In this document: positions 43,359 to 52,538 of the stretch, one piece after another
Layout: every line of letters begins with the position of its first letter
Position numbering within the stretch: position 1 is the first letter of the stretch
Assembly (NCBI RefSeq): GCF_000348805.1
Contig: NC_020510.1
Coordinates: forward strand, 186,001 to 250,000
Direction: 5' to 3'
Length of the DNA stretch: 64,000 nt
Source: Blattabacterium cuenoti BPAA
GTDB taxonomy: Bacteria > Bacteroidota > Bacteroidia > Flavobacteriales > Blattabacteriaceae
The notes under the pieces: generated by a model
The model's database searches: none
Seen by the model: the letters and a program-made list of their open reading frames with translations, nothing else
What the model was told of the DNA's origin: nothing
Made by a program: the position numbers and the translations under genes

Positions 43359-44124
43359 TAGATTTTATATATTTTTTAATACTTTCTTCCAATTTATTTT
43401 TATCCAATGATTGAATAAAAGAACTACCAATGATTCCTCCATTAGCGTATTGACATGATAAATCAAAAGTCTTTTTATCTTTTATCCCAAACCCTATCAA
43501 TTTTGGAATATTGAAATACAATTTTTTGATACGTTTGAAAAACGATATTTGTTCTTTTCCAAAAGGATTTATATTTACTGTACCTGTAGTAGAACTAGAA
43601 GAGGCTATATATAAAAATCCATCACTGATTTGACTTAACATGAATATTCTGTCTGAATTGGTTTTCGGAGTAATTAAAAATATCATAGATAACAAATATT
43701 TTTCAAATATATTTTGATACTTATGTAAAAAAACATCAACCGGAAGATCCGGTAAAATTAACCCGGAAATACCTGATTCTTTGCATCTTTTTAAAAATTT
43801 ATCTTCTCCAAACTTATAAAATTGATTATAATACCCCATAAGAATAATAGGAACTTTTATTTTTTCCTTAATTTTTTCAATTTGATTAAATAATAAATAG
43901 AGATTCATTCCATTACTCAACGAAATTTGATTACTTTTTTGAATAATTATTCCATCTGCCAAAGGATCAGAATAGGGAATTCCTATTTCAATTAAATCTA
44001 CAGAAAGATTTTGCAAAATTTTTATTATTTTTTCTGTACTATTTATACAAGGAAATCCTGCTGTAAAATAAATACATAATATGTTTTTATTTTTATTTCT
44101 AAATAAATTATGTATTTGATTCAT
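43351..44124 (-). CDS. trpA: Tryptophan synthase alpha chain
   Basis: TrpA cleaves indole-3-glycerol phosphate and passes indole to TrpB. From the ATG at 44124 the protein has 257 residues. It has the catalytic Glu in LIEIGIPYSDPLADG with the second catalytic Asp next to it, ILMGYYNQFYKFG and SSSSTTG near the phosphate site. An in-frame extension to 44160 lies inside trpB and is not family-like. It ends the trp operon, overlapping trpB at its start by 17 bases. Confidence 0.95.
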   Translation of the reverse strand: MNQIHNLFRNKNKNILCIYFTAGFPCINSTEKIIKILQNLSVDLIEIGIPYSDPLADGIIIQKSNQISLSNGMNLYLLFNQIEKIKEKIKVPIILMGYYNQFYKFGEDKFLKRCKESGISGLILPDLPVDVFLHKYQNIFEKYLLSMIFLITPKTNSDRIFMLSQISDGFLYIASSSSTTGTVNINPFGKEQISFFKRIKKLYFNIPKLIGFGIKDKKTFDLSCQYANGGIIGSSFIQSLDKNKLEESIKKYIKSIR

Positions 44125-45310
44125 TATTTGAAAAATTAAAAAAAAATTTATCGTAAACATTAATATCTTTATCCCCTCTTCCAGATAAAGTCACAATTAC
44201 TATATCCTTTTTATGAAGTGGTATTTTTTTTAATGCAGCTAATGCATGGGCACTTTCTAGAGCAGGAATTATTCCTTCTGATCGAGTTAATTCATATCCT
44301 GCTTGTAAAGCTTCTTCATCTGTGGAATGTAAAAAATTAACACGTTTTTTTACAAAAAGATGAGCAAACATAGGGCCAATACCTGGATAGTCTAATCCCG
44401 GAGATATAGAATAAGCGGGAAGAATTTGTCCATCTTGATCTTGTAAAATCAATGTCATACTACCATGTAATACCCCTTTTGATCCACATTGAATAGCCGA
44501 AGCTGTTTTTTTTGTCTTAATACCTAAACCTGAAGCTTCTACAGCTATCAGCTTAACAGAATCATTATCCAAAAAATGATAAAAAGATCCTGCAGCATTG
44601 CTTCCTCCTCCTATGCAAGCTACTACATAATTAGGAGAAGAAAATCCTTCTATTTTTTCTAATTGCATTTTAATTTCTTCACTGATAATGGATTGAATAT
44701 CTGCAACCATTTGAGGATAAGGATGGGGTCCCACTGTAGAACCTATTAAATAATAACTTTCAGGATGATTAATCCAATAACGAATGGATTCATTAACAGC
44801 ATCTTTGAGTGTTTTATCTCCACTCAAAACTGGAACTACTTCAGCACCAAGAGATTTCATTCGAATGACATTACTATATTGACGTTTCATATCTGTTTCT
44901 CCCATAAAAATTATACATTCTAAATGCATTAATGCACAAATCGTAGCTGTTGCTACTCCATGTTGTCCAGCACCTGTTTCTGCAACAATTTTTCTTTTTC
45001 CTAACTCTTTTGCCAGTAAAGTTTGACCGATCGCATTATTGATTTTATGGGATCCTGTATGATTGAGATCTTCTCGTTTAAGATAAATTTTAGCATTATA
45101 TTGATTGGAATATTTTTTGCAAAAAAATAAAGGAGTCGGTCTTCCAACATAGTTTGTTAGCAATTCTCTATATAATTTTTGATATGTATAACTTGTAATA
45201 AGTTTTTTATATTTACACTGTAGTTCTGTTATATTATCATGTAACATTTCAGGGATAAAAGCTCCCCCAAACTCTCCGTAATATCCATTTTTATCAACAA
45301 AATATTTCAT
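44108..45310 (-). CDS. trpB: Tryptophan synthase beta chain
   Basis: TrpB condenses indole with serine using PLP. The 400-residue protein has GEFGGAFIPEMLHDN at the N-terminus, RPTPLFFCKKYS, the PLP Lys in LNHTGSHKINNAIGQ, ETGAGQHGVATATICAL, the phosphate loop CIGGGSNAAG and SGRGDKD near the end. All key residues look intact. Its ATG overlaps the trpF stop by four bases and its end overlaps the trpA start. Confidence 0.97.
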   Translation of the reverse strand: MKYFVDKNGYYGEFGGAFIPEMLHDNITELQCKYKKLITSYTYQKLYRELLTNYVGRPTPLFFCKKYSNQYNAKIYLKREDLNHTGSHKINNAIGQTLLAKELGKRKIVAETGAGQHGVATATICALMHLECIIFMGETDMKRQYSNVIRMKSLGAEVVPVLSGDKTLKDAVNESIRYWINHPESYYLIGSTVGPHPYPQMVADIQSIISEEIKMQLEKIEGFSSPNYVVACIGGGSNAAGSFYHFLDNDSVKLIAVEASGLGIKTKKTASAIQCGSKGVLHGSMTLILQDQDGQILPAYSISPGLDYPGIGPMFAHLFVKKRVNFLHSTDEEALQAGYELTRSEGIIPALESAHALAALKKIPLHKKDIVIVTLSGRGDKDINVYDKFFFNFSNNESNT

Positions 45311-45966
45311 AAATTTCTTATTTTTTTTATAAAGACATTTAACTTAATATCATCTTTTTTTCCTGGAAAAATTTCAAATTTACTATTAACATCGATTCCA
45401 AATATTTTTGGATGAGAAAAGTTTTTGATTGTATCAAAATCTTGCATTCCAATTCCTCCACTTAAGAAAAATGGAACTTGAAAAGTATATTCATGAAGTT
45501 TTTTCCAACAGAATTTTTTTCCACTTCCTCCATAATAAATTGTATTACTATCAAATAAGAAATATGCACAGAAAGGAATATAATTCACAACTTTTTTAAA
45601 ATAAAAAAAATCATTTACTCTAAAAACTTTAATTAATTTCAATCCTTTTTTGAATAGGCTTTCACAATAAAAAGGACTTTCTGTTCCATGTAACTGAATA
45701 AAATCTAGTTGATTTTTTTTTTTTATTTTCAATATGTTTTCTTCTGATTCGTTTACAAAAACACCTATTTTCAAAATTTCTTTTTTGAGTTTTGGAATCA
45801 CAAAATCAAAACCTACAAATCTAGGAGAATTAGGATAAAATATAAAACCCATAAAATCAGGAAATAAATCAGATATTTTTTGTATGTTAAATTTCATTCC
45901 GCATATTTTTACTTTTAATAACTGGGATTTTATATTGATTTGATCAACCGATTTCATTTCATTCAA
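45307..45966 (-). CDS. trpF: Phosphoribosylanthranilate isomerase
   Basis: TrpF carries out the Amadori rearrangement in tryptophan synthesis. The 219-residue barrel has the catalytic Cys in VKICGMKFNI, GFIFYPNSPRFVG, the LQLHG motif as FIQLHGTESP and catalytic Asp in LFDSNTIYYGGSGKKFCW, then PFFLSGGIGMQDF. The start may be Met 45966 or 45957. Both ends overlap operon neighbours by four bases. Confidence 0.94.
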   Translation of the reverse strand: MNEMKSVDQINIKSQLLKVKICGMKFNIQKISDLFPDFMGFIFYPNSPRFVGFDFVIPKLKKEILKIGVFVNESEENILKIKKKNQLDFIQLHGTESPFYCESLFKKGLKLIKVFRVNDFFYFKKVVNYIPFCAYFLFDSNTIYYGGSGKKFCWKKLHEYTFQVPFFLSGGIGMQDFDTIKNFSHPKIFGIDVNSKFEIFPGKKDDIKLNVFIKKIRNL

Positions 45967-46763
45967 TTCAATTTTTTTGATAAAGATTCTATAAAATACT
46001 TACAAATTTTTCCTGGATCTTTTTTTTTCATAAAATATTCTCCAATTAAAAAACCTTCAAATCCTTGTTTTTTTAATTTCAATATGTGATTAATATCATG
46101 AATTCCACTTTCTGCAATTTTTACATAACTATTAGAAATTTTTGAAGATAAACTCAAACACCGATTATAATCTACAATAAAAGTTTGTAAATTTCTATTA
46201 TTAATTCCTACAATATCAATATCCAAATTATCTGTTATTTTATCTATTTCAAATTCATTATGAATTTCAATAATAACTTCTAAATCAATACTTTTTGATA
46301 ATTTGGAGAAATTTGTTATTTGGTTTTTAGAAAGAATTCCGGCAATTAACAAAATCACATCAGCTCCTATTGATTTAGATTCTATGATTTGATATTCATC
46401 AATAATAAAATCTTTTCTTAATATAGGAATAGAAACTATAGAGCGTGATTTCTTTAAATTTTCATTTTTTCCAGAAAAAAAATGTTGATCTGTAAGAATA
46501 GATATCCCACTTACTCCTGCAGATTCATAATCTTTAACTACTTTTTCTATGAATGCTGTATTATTAATAATACCTTTAGATGGAGATTTGCACTTAAATT
46601 CTGCAATGATACCCGTATGGCTACTTCTTATATTTTTTACAAGAGAAAAGGTTTTTCTTTGAAAAAGAAAGCTTTTTTCCAATTTTTTTATAGGGTGTAT
46701 AATTTTTTTATTGGATACCTCTTTTTGTTTTACAGATACAATTTTTTCAAGAATATTCATCAT
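45963..46763 (-). CDS. trpC: Indole-3-glycerol phosphate synthase
   Basis: TrpC closes the indole ring by decarboxylative cyclisation. The 266-residue single-function protein (not fused to TrpF, unlike in E. coli) has IIAEFKCKSPSKGIIN with catalytic Glu and Lys, ISILTDQHFFSG, PILRKDFIIDEYQI, VGINNRNLQTF and the AESGIHDINHI phosphate site. It overlaps trpD and trpF by four bases each. Confidence 0.96.
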   Translation of the reverse strand: MMNILEKIVSVKQKEVSNKKIIHPIKKLEKSFLFQRKTFSLVKNIRSSHTGIIAEFKCKSPSKGIINNTAFIEKVVKDYESAGVSGISILTDQHFFSGKNENLKKSRSIVSIPILRKDFIIDEYQIIESKSIGADVILLIAGILSKNQITNFSKLSKSIDLEVIIEIHNEFEIDKITDNLDIDIVGINNRNLQTFIVDYNRCLSLSSKISNSYVKIAESGIHDINHILKLKKQGFEGFLIGEYFMKKKDPGKICKYFIESLSKKLN

Positions 46764-47758
46764 AAGCTTAATAATTTTTTTAGAATATTCTTTGCTTTTC
46801 CACTTTTTAACGAACGTCTTGCTTTATCATAATTATTTTCAAGACTATCTTGATTTAATAAACATAATGCAAATGTGGCATTTGTTAAAACTACTTCATT
46901 TTGAGCTAAAGTTCCTTCTCCAGACAAAACGCTAATAAATATACGAATATTTTCTTCTGTATTTTTTCCTCCTTTTAATTCATCTGGATTTACTTTAACC
47001 TTTTTTTTTCCTATTTTTAATTCTTCTATAGAATAAAATCGTTCACCTTTTGTTGAATAACATTTTATATCACTAGTAAGCGTGATTTCATCGTACCCAT
47101 CTAAACTGTGAATAATCGCATAATTATTTTTCGTATTTTGATACATATAATAATATATTCTTGCCAATTCTAAATTATTGACTCCTAACAGTTGATTTTT
47201 TGGTTTTCCTGGATTTAATAATGGACCAAGTGTGTTAAAAATTGTTTTTACTCCTAATTCTTTTCTTATTCCAGATATAATGTTTAATACGGGATGAAAT
47301 ATAGGAGCATGTAAATAACAAATTCCTACTTTGTCTAATTGATTTTTCAGATTTTCTTCTTTATTAGTAAAATGATATCCTAATCCTTTTAATATATTTG
47401 AAGATCCAGTGATAGAGGTAGAATTAAAACTTCCATGTTTAATCACTTTTTCTCCTGTTCCTGCTACTATAAAACATGCTAACGTTGAAATATTAAAAGT
47501 ATTTTTTCCATCCCCACCCGTTCCTACAATGTCAATAGCATTAAACTCTGTAAGATTAATTTTTATAGATAGTTCCATCATGGCTTGTTTAAATCCTAGT
47601 ATTTCTTCTAGAGTAGGAGATCTCATATTATATATAGTAGCTATAGCTACAGCTTGCGTTTGATTAATTTTTCCATTTGATAATTCTATCAAAAGATTCT
47701 TAGCTTCCTGTTTTGTCAATGTTTTTTCTAAAAAAAGACTTTCTAATATTTTATTCAT
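46760..47758 (-). CDS. trpD: Anthranilate phosphoribosyltransferase
   Basis: TrpD adds phosphoribose from PRPP to anthranilate. From the ATG at 47758 it has 332 residues. It contains the helical N-terminal domain with ATIYNMRSPTLEEI, the PRPP loop DIVGTGGDGKNTFNIST, KHGSFNSTSITGSSNILKGLG and FNTLGPLLNPGKPKNQLLGV. Its ATG overlaps the trpG stop by four bases; longer in-frame starts fall inside trpG. Confidence 0.96.
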   Translation of the reverse strand: MNKILESLFLEKTLTKQEAKNLLIELSNGKINQTQAVAIATIYNMRSPTLEEILGFKQAMMELSIKINLTEFNAIDIVGTGGDGKNTFNISTLACFIVAGTGEKVIKHGSFNSTSITGSSNILKGLGYHFTNKEENLKNQLDKVGICYLHAPIFHPVLNIISGIRKELGVKTIFNTLGPLLNPGKPKNQLLGVNNLELARIYYYMYQNTKNNYAIIHSLDGYDEITLTSDIKCYSTKGERFYSIEELKIGKKKVKVNPDELKGGKNTEENIRIFISVLSGEGTLAQNEVVLTNATFALCLLNQDSLENNYDKARRSLKSGKAKNILKKLLSL

Positions 47759-48339
47759 AATATCTTTAAATTCAACCAATTATCTATAATTTTTTCTCCA
47801 TATGGAGTTAAAATAGATTCTGGATGAAATTGGACTCCACATACATCATAAAATTTATGACGTAAAGCCATAATTTCTCCCTTATTTCCAATAGCTGTAA
47901 TTTTGAGTTCTTCAGGAAAGTTATGTGGAGATATAATCCAAGAATGATAACGGCCAACTTTAATCTCTCTAGGTAATTGTTGAAACAAAATTTCTTGTGG
48001 ATCTACAATTTTGATTAAACTAGATATTCCATGACAAACCTTTTTTGTATTTAGAAGACAAGCTCCAAATACTTCTCCTATCGCTTGTTGACCTAAACAA
48101 ACTCCAAAAATACTTTTAGTAGAAGAAAAAGTTTTCACTAAAGGTTTTAAAATATGCGCTTCATCAGGGACTCCAGGTCCTGGGGAAAGAATAATTTTAT
48201 GATATTTTTCTATATCAGAAAGTTTAATTTCATTATTTCTAGATACTTGTACAGGATTTTTTGTTAATTTTTTTACAGTATGTACAAGATTATAAGTAAA
48301 AGAATCATAATTATCCAAAATTAGTATTTTATTCATCAT
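47755..48339 (-). CDS. trpG: Anthranilate synthase component II (glutamine amidotransferase)
   Basis: TrpG supplies ammonia to TrpE. The 194-residue class I amidotransferase begins KILILDNYDSFTYNLVH, and has LSPGPGVPDE, the nucleophile Cys81 in GVCLGQQAIGEVFG and the VQFHPESILTPYG His/Glu site. It is unfused to TrpD. It could also serve 4-amino-4-deoxychorismate synthesis for folate, as in other small genomes. It lies 13 bases after trpE. Confidence 0.96.
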   Translation of the reverse strand: MMNKILILDNYDSFTYNLVHTVKKLTKNPVQVSRNNEIKLSDIEKYHKIILSPGPGVPDEAHILKPLVKTFSSTKSIFGVCLGQQAIGEVFGACLLNTKKVCHGISSLIKIVDPQEILFQQLPREIKVGRYHSWIISPHNFPEELKITAIGNKGEIMALRHKFYDVCGVQFHPESILTPYGEKIIDNWLNLKIL

Positions 48340-48352
48340 AATAAATAATACT

Positions 48353-49762
48353 TCATATATTTTTAGCTAGTTCTATAGCTTTAAATAAGGCCATCAGTTT
48401 ATTATTCACTTCTTCCAATTCTTTTTCTTCTTTAGAATCAGAAACAATCCCTGCACCAGCTTGAAAAAATAAAGTATTATTTTTACTCACAAAAGAACGA
48501 ATGACTATAGCCGTGTTAATACAAGAATTATTTAATCCAAAAAAACCAATTGCTCCACCATATACACCTCTATGTTGATTTTCAATTTTATCAATCAATT
48601 CCATCGCTTTATATTTAGGAGCTCCAGATAGAGTTCCTGCAGGAAAAGTGTCTCCAAATACTTTTATAATTGATAGATTTTTTTCTAATTTTCCGGATAC
48701 TTTAGATACCATATGAAATACATGAGAAAAAACTTGAATGTCTTTAAATTCTTCGACTTTTACGTTAGAAGAATTTTTACTCAGATCGTTTCTCGCTAAA
48801 TCTACTAACATGATATGTTCTGCATTTTCTTTTGGATTATTTGCAAGATTTTCTGAAAGTTGTTTATCCATTTCTTCATTTCCTGATCTTTTGATTGTTC
48901 CTGCAATTGGATTGATATAGGCTATTTGTTTATTAATGATGAGTTGTGATTCTGGAGAAGATCCAAATAATTTATAATTTCCATAATCGAAATAAAAAAG
49001 ATATGGAGAAGGATTTATAAAACGCAAAGCGCGATACACATTAAACTCATCTCCTTTAAATTTCTGTTGAAATTGACGAGATAATACTATTTGGAAAACA
49101 TCTCCACGTAAACAAGCTTTGATTCCTAGAGACACCATTTTTTTGTATTCTACATCTGTTACATTTGAATGACGATTTCCAACAGATTTAAATGGAAAAG
49201 ATAGAAAATTTTTTTTTTGGATCAATTCTATCAATTGATTTATGTAAGTTTTTTTTTTAAAATCAGAAAATTGATGTTCAATAACATATATTTCATGATG
49301 AAAATGATGGAACACTATCAAGTTTTTATAAAAACCCAATCGTATTTTTGGAAGATTGTATATTTCTTGAATTGGAGCATGAAATTGAATATTTTCAAAA
49401 TATTGAATACTATCATAAGATAGATATCCATATAAACCGGAATAAGAAAAAGTTGTATTTTCATTTTCAAACTTTTGAAAAAAATCCTCAATGAAAATTT
49501 GTATGTCTAATTTTTCGTTTATAAAAATATGTTTCTGAACACAATTAGGATATGATATTCGTAATACATCTTGATCTAAAATCAGTTCAGAAATAGGGTT
49601 AATACAAAGAATAGAAGAATTATTTTTTGTAATCTGATAATCAGAAGATTCTAATAATAATGTATTAGGAAAAATATCTCTTAATTTGAAATATAATTCT
49701 ATTGGTGTAGTACGATCAGCCAAAATTTTTTTATGAATAGTTCTAAAATTAAATTTTAACAT
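48353..49762 (-). CDS. trpE: Anthranilate synthase component I
   Basis: TrpE converts chorismate and ammonia to anthranilate. The 469-residue protein has the N-terminal regulatory motif LLLESS at 35-40, the site through which tryptophan inhibits TrpE in other bacteria, so feedback inhibition is probably kept. The chorismate-binding domain shows IVLSRQFQQKF, FGSSPESQLI, NPIAGTIKRSG, EHIMLVDLARNDL and TFPAGTLSGAPKYKAMELI. It leads trpEGDCFBA. A promoter-like box lies at 49874-49881. Confidence 0.96.
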   Translation of the reverse strand: MLKFNFRTIHKKILADRTTPIELYFKLRDIFPNTLLLESSDYQITKNNSSILCINPISELILDQDVLRISYPNCVQKHIFINEKLDIQIFIEDFFQKFENENTTFSYSGLYGYLSYDSIQYFENIQFHAPIQEIYNLPKIRLGFYKNLIVFHHFHHEIYVIEHQFSDFKKKTYINQLIELIQKKNFLSFPFKSVGNRHSNVTDVEYKKMVSLGIKACLRGDVFQIVLSRQFQQKFKGDEFNVYRALRFINPSPYLFYFDYGNYKLFGSSPESQLIINKQIAYINPIAGTIKRSGNEEMDKQLSENLANNPKENAEHIMLVDLARNDLSKNSSNVKVEEFKDIQVFSHVFHMVSKVSGKLEKNLSIIKVFGDTFPAGTLSGAPKYKAMELIDKIENQHRGVYGGAIGFFGLNNSCINTAIVIRSFVSKNNTLFFQAGAGIVSDSKEEKELEEVNNKLMALFKAIELAKNI

Positions 49763-49809
49763 GGCTTATGGGATTTTGATATGATAAAAAAATCGTCATA
49801 AAAACAATC

Positions 49810-49863
49810 CTAACAAAAATATTGCATAAACAATACTGAAAGAATACACCATTTAAATGACAT
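49810..49863 (-). other. Possible trp leader mini-ORF (17 codons, one Trp codon)
   Basis: The minus strand upstream of trpE encodes MSFKWCILSVLFMQYFC, with one UGG codon. It begins 10 bases after the TATATTTG box and ends about 47 bases before trpE. A second overlapping frame gives an 18-residue hydrophobic peptide without Trp. A single Trp codon and no strong terminator hairpin make attenuation unproven. Confidence 0.2.
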
Positions 49864-49873
49864 TTACATTATG

Positions 49874-49881
49874 CAAATATA
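49874..49881 (-). promoter_or_regulatory. Candidate TATATTTG -7 box for the trp operon
   Basis: TATATTTG on the minus strand lies 111 bases upstream of the trpE ATG and would give a leader of about 105 bases. The nearest upstream TTG is too far away to act as a normal -33 element. Confidence 0.4.
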
Positions 49882-49945
49882 AATAAATTTTTCCTATTTT
49901 TTTTTGATTTTAATTATCAATCGTTCAATTTATAATTCAATCTAC

Positions 49946-51757
49946 ATGAAAATATTCATTTTTTTTGTTTTTCTTTTTATATCTTATAATAACATGGAAG
50001 AAAAAATGATGAAAATCCATATTGATGAAAAAAAAACAGAAAATATGGAGTTTTATCATCCTACTTATCAAGATTATAAATTTTGGACGGAAGAAAAAGA
50101 CCTAAAAAAATGTTTTTTAGAAAAATCTTTTTCCATAAAAAAATATCATTCTCATAATTTTTTGAAATCTGATGAAATCGGATTATTCCATAATAATGGA
50201 AAAGATTTTTTTATTCCTAATAATGAAAAACTCATTATAGAAAATTTTAACGAAAAAATGCCTAAAAAAATGTTTTTTTTTAAGGATCCTTTTTTCTACC
50301 GTGAAAAAATTCAATATTTTGATGTTAAAACTCCTACTTCGGAAATTCTTTATATAAATGACTTTTTGAAAAAAGAAAAAACATTAGGTGTTTTTTTTTC
50401 TCAAAGTTTTAATGATAAAATTAATTATTCTATAGATTATAGAAATTTTCATTTACACAATGAACCTGACTTAAAAGAAAATAAAGATTTAATCCTAACT
50501 ACTTTCAATTTTCAAGATAATCATAGTGATTATAATTATAAATCTTGGGGACATTATCTTTTTCAAACATTTGATACAGAAGAAAAAGAAGAAATTCCAA
50601 AATGGAATATTAGAAATTATAAAAACGATTTTTTATCTCATAAGAAATTAATTCATAGTCGATTTTATATAAGTTTTATTCAAAAAATTTTTGATTTCAA
50701 AGAAAAAAACAGATCATTCTTTTTGAAAACTTATATGGAATACGAAAAATATTTCAAAAATCATTCATTTCAAAATTTTCAAAAAAAAATAAATCATTTT
50801 TACTTAAGAAATGGTTTATTTTTAATATTCAATCAAAAAAAAACCCATATAGAAATCGGATCTATTTTTGATAGAATCCATTATCAATTATTTAATAATA
50901 AAAACTATAGTAAAAATAAAGATATCAATGGTTTGTCAATACAAACTAAAATTCATTATCCTATTAATAATATTTTCGAATTTTATTCAAACGGAAAATG
51001 GATTGTAAAAAATAATAATTTTAAAGAGTCATATTTTCAGACTAATGTTATGTTACATGCATTTTTATTTCCAAAATTTGAAATGCTCACTCAATTGAGT
51101 ATTGATGAAAATGATAATGGAATTTACAATAATTTTATTCCTATTTATGTTTTAAAAGAAAATAAAGATTGTTATAATAATTATTATAATTATGAACGAA
51201 AAAAAACAATAAATTTTTCTTTAAATTTTGACGAAGAAAAATATTATATTTCCTTTTATGTTTCTAGATTAAATCATTTTTTTAAACATCAAGAAAAAAA
51301 AATGGAAAAGTTTTTTTTATATGGATTTAATATGAAAACAACACATGATATATGGAAATTTCAATTAAATAATATTTTATTATATCAAAAATATAATTCT
51401 GATTCATTAATTTTTTCTATTCCCAATTTTTTATCGAGAAGTACAATTCTTTATCAAAACAGTTACTTTCATAAAGCTTTATTTATACAAACAGGTTTTT
51501 CTTTTCATTATTTCAGCAAATTTTTTTATCAAGAAGAAAATTATCCTTTTGATTCTAAGTCCTTTTTTTTTGAAAAGGAGTGTATTTCTCCCAATCAAAT
51601 TGGAGGAATTCCTTTTGTGGATTATTTTTTCAATTTTAAAATCTATAGAACTATGTTTTATTTCAAAATCCAAAATATAGGATTTTATGATATTTATAAT
51701 CCTCATGATAATAAATTAGTTATTAAAACTGGTTTATTGTGGAATCTTTTTACTTGA
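49946..51757 (+). CDS. Putative outer-membrane porin (Bacteroidota putative-porin family)
   Basis: From the ATG at 49946 the protein has 603 residues, starting with a signal-peptide-like MKIFIFFVFLFISYNN. It is rich in aromatic and alternating residues and ends in an aromatic strand (LLWNLFT), as beta-barrels do. The block FFYREKIQYFDVKTPTSEILYINDFLKKEKTLGVFFSQSFNDKINYSIDYRNF resembles, from memory, the conserved N-terminal region of the flavobacterial putative porin family. The likely role is passive exchange across the outer membrane. There is no TonB plug. The gene is far more AT- and Lys/Asn-rich than the enzymes around it, fitting fast drift. Family placement is moderately sure. Confidence 0.65.
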   Translation: MKIFIFFVFLFISYNNMEEKMMKIHIDEKKTENMEFYHPTYQDYKFWTEEKDLKKCFLEKSFSIKKYHSHNFLKSDEIGLFHNNGKDFFIPNNEKLIIENFNEKMPKKMFFFKDPFFYREKIQYFDVKTPTSEILYINDFLKKEKTLGVFFSQSFNDKINYSIDYRNFHLHNEPDLKENKDLILTTFNFQDNHSDYNYKSWGHYLFQTFDTEEKEEIPKWNIRNYKNDFLSHKKLIHSRFYISFIQKIFDFKEKNRSFFLKTYMEYEKYFKNHSFQNFQKKINHFYLRNGLFLIFNQKKTHIEIGSIFDRIHYQLFNNKNYSKNKDINGLSIQTKIHYPINNIFEFYSNGKWIVKNNNFKESYFQTNVMLHAFLFPKFEMLTQLSIDENDNGIYNNFIPIYVLKENKDCYNNYYNYERKKTINFSLNFDEEKYYISFYVSRLNHFFKHQEKKMEKFFLYGFNMKTTHDIWKFQLNNILLYQKYNSDSLIFSIPNFLSRSTILYQNSYFHKALFIQTGFSFHYFSKFFYQEENYPFDSKSFFFEKECISPNQIGGIPFVDYFFNFKIYRTMFYFKIQNIGFYDIYNPHDNKLVIKTGLLWNLFT

Positions 51758-51812
51758 TGAAAAAAATTTTTTTGTAAAAAAATGTAATTTTATTTGTCAA
51801 AAGTTAATAAAA

Positions 51813-52475
51813 ATGGAAAAGTTTTTTTATTTTGTATTATTCTTTTTGATGTCATTGTTTTCTTTTTCACAAAATTCACAAGAAAAAAAGAAAGAAATAG
51901 AAAATGTAATTGAATATGTTAAAAAATATGCTGTTTTTGCTATTGAAGAAATGGAAAAATTTGGGATTCCAGCTAGTATTAAGTTGGGTCAAGGAATTTT
52001 AGAATCTTCTATTGGAAAAAGTTCTTTATCCAAAGCAACGAATAACCATTTTGGAATTAAATGTGGAAAAAATTGGATGGGAGATGTTTATTACCATGAT
52101 GACGATCTTCCAAAAGAATGTTTTCGAAAATATAATTCTGTGAAAGAATCTTTTCATGATCATTCCAAATTTTTACAACAACCACGTTATTCTAAATTGT
52201 TTCTTCTGAAAAAAGATGATTATCAAGCTTGGGCTTCGGAACTTAAGAAAGCAGGTTATGCTACATCCTTAAATTATGAAAATTTGTTAATTGATCAAAT
52301 AAAAAAATATGATTTATGGAAATTTGATCAAAGTACTTCTTGCAAGATAGAAAAAAGAATCAATCAATATTTAAAAAATTATATAATAAAAAAAAATAAA
52401 GATTCTTTTTTCAGAAGATTTAGTAAAAAATTACGTTTTTTTATAGAATTTTTTTTTCAATCCAAAAAAAATTGA
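51813..52475 (+). CDS. Glucosaminidase-domain peptidoglycan hydrolase
   Basis: The 220-residue protein starts with a signal peptide (about 1-20, ending SFSQ) and then a glucosaminidase domain (GH73-like): YVKKYAVFAIEEMEKFGIPASIKLGQGILESSIGKSSLSK holds the catalytic Glu in ILESS, and NNHFGIKC, CFRKYNSVKESFHDHSKFL and AGYATSLNYENLLIDQIKKYDL follow. Flavobacterial relatives usually carry C-terminal LysM repeats; here a basic 45-residue tail replaces them. It should act in the periplasm on peptidoglycan, in an organism that still has dapD and murI. Confidence 0.88.
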   Translation: MEKFFYFVLFFLMSLFSFSQNSQEKKKEIENVIEYVKKYAVFAIEEMEKFGIPASIKLGQGILESSIGKSSLSKATNNHFGIKCGKNWMGDVYYHDDDLPKECFRKYNSVKESFHDHSKFLQQPRYSKLFLLKKDDYQAWASELKKAGYATSLNYENLLIDQIKKYDLWKFDQSTSCKIEKRINQYLKNYIIKKNKDSFFRRFSKKLRFFIEFFFQSKKN

Positions 52476-52538
52476 ATTGTGTGAAAAACAATCATTTTTG
52501 TTGAGAATAGAATTAAAATTTATTGAATATATATTATT

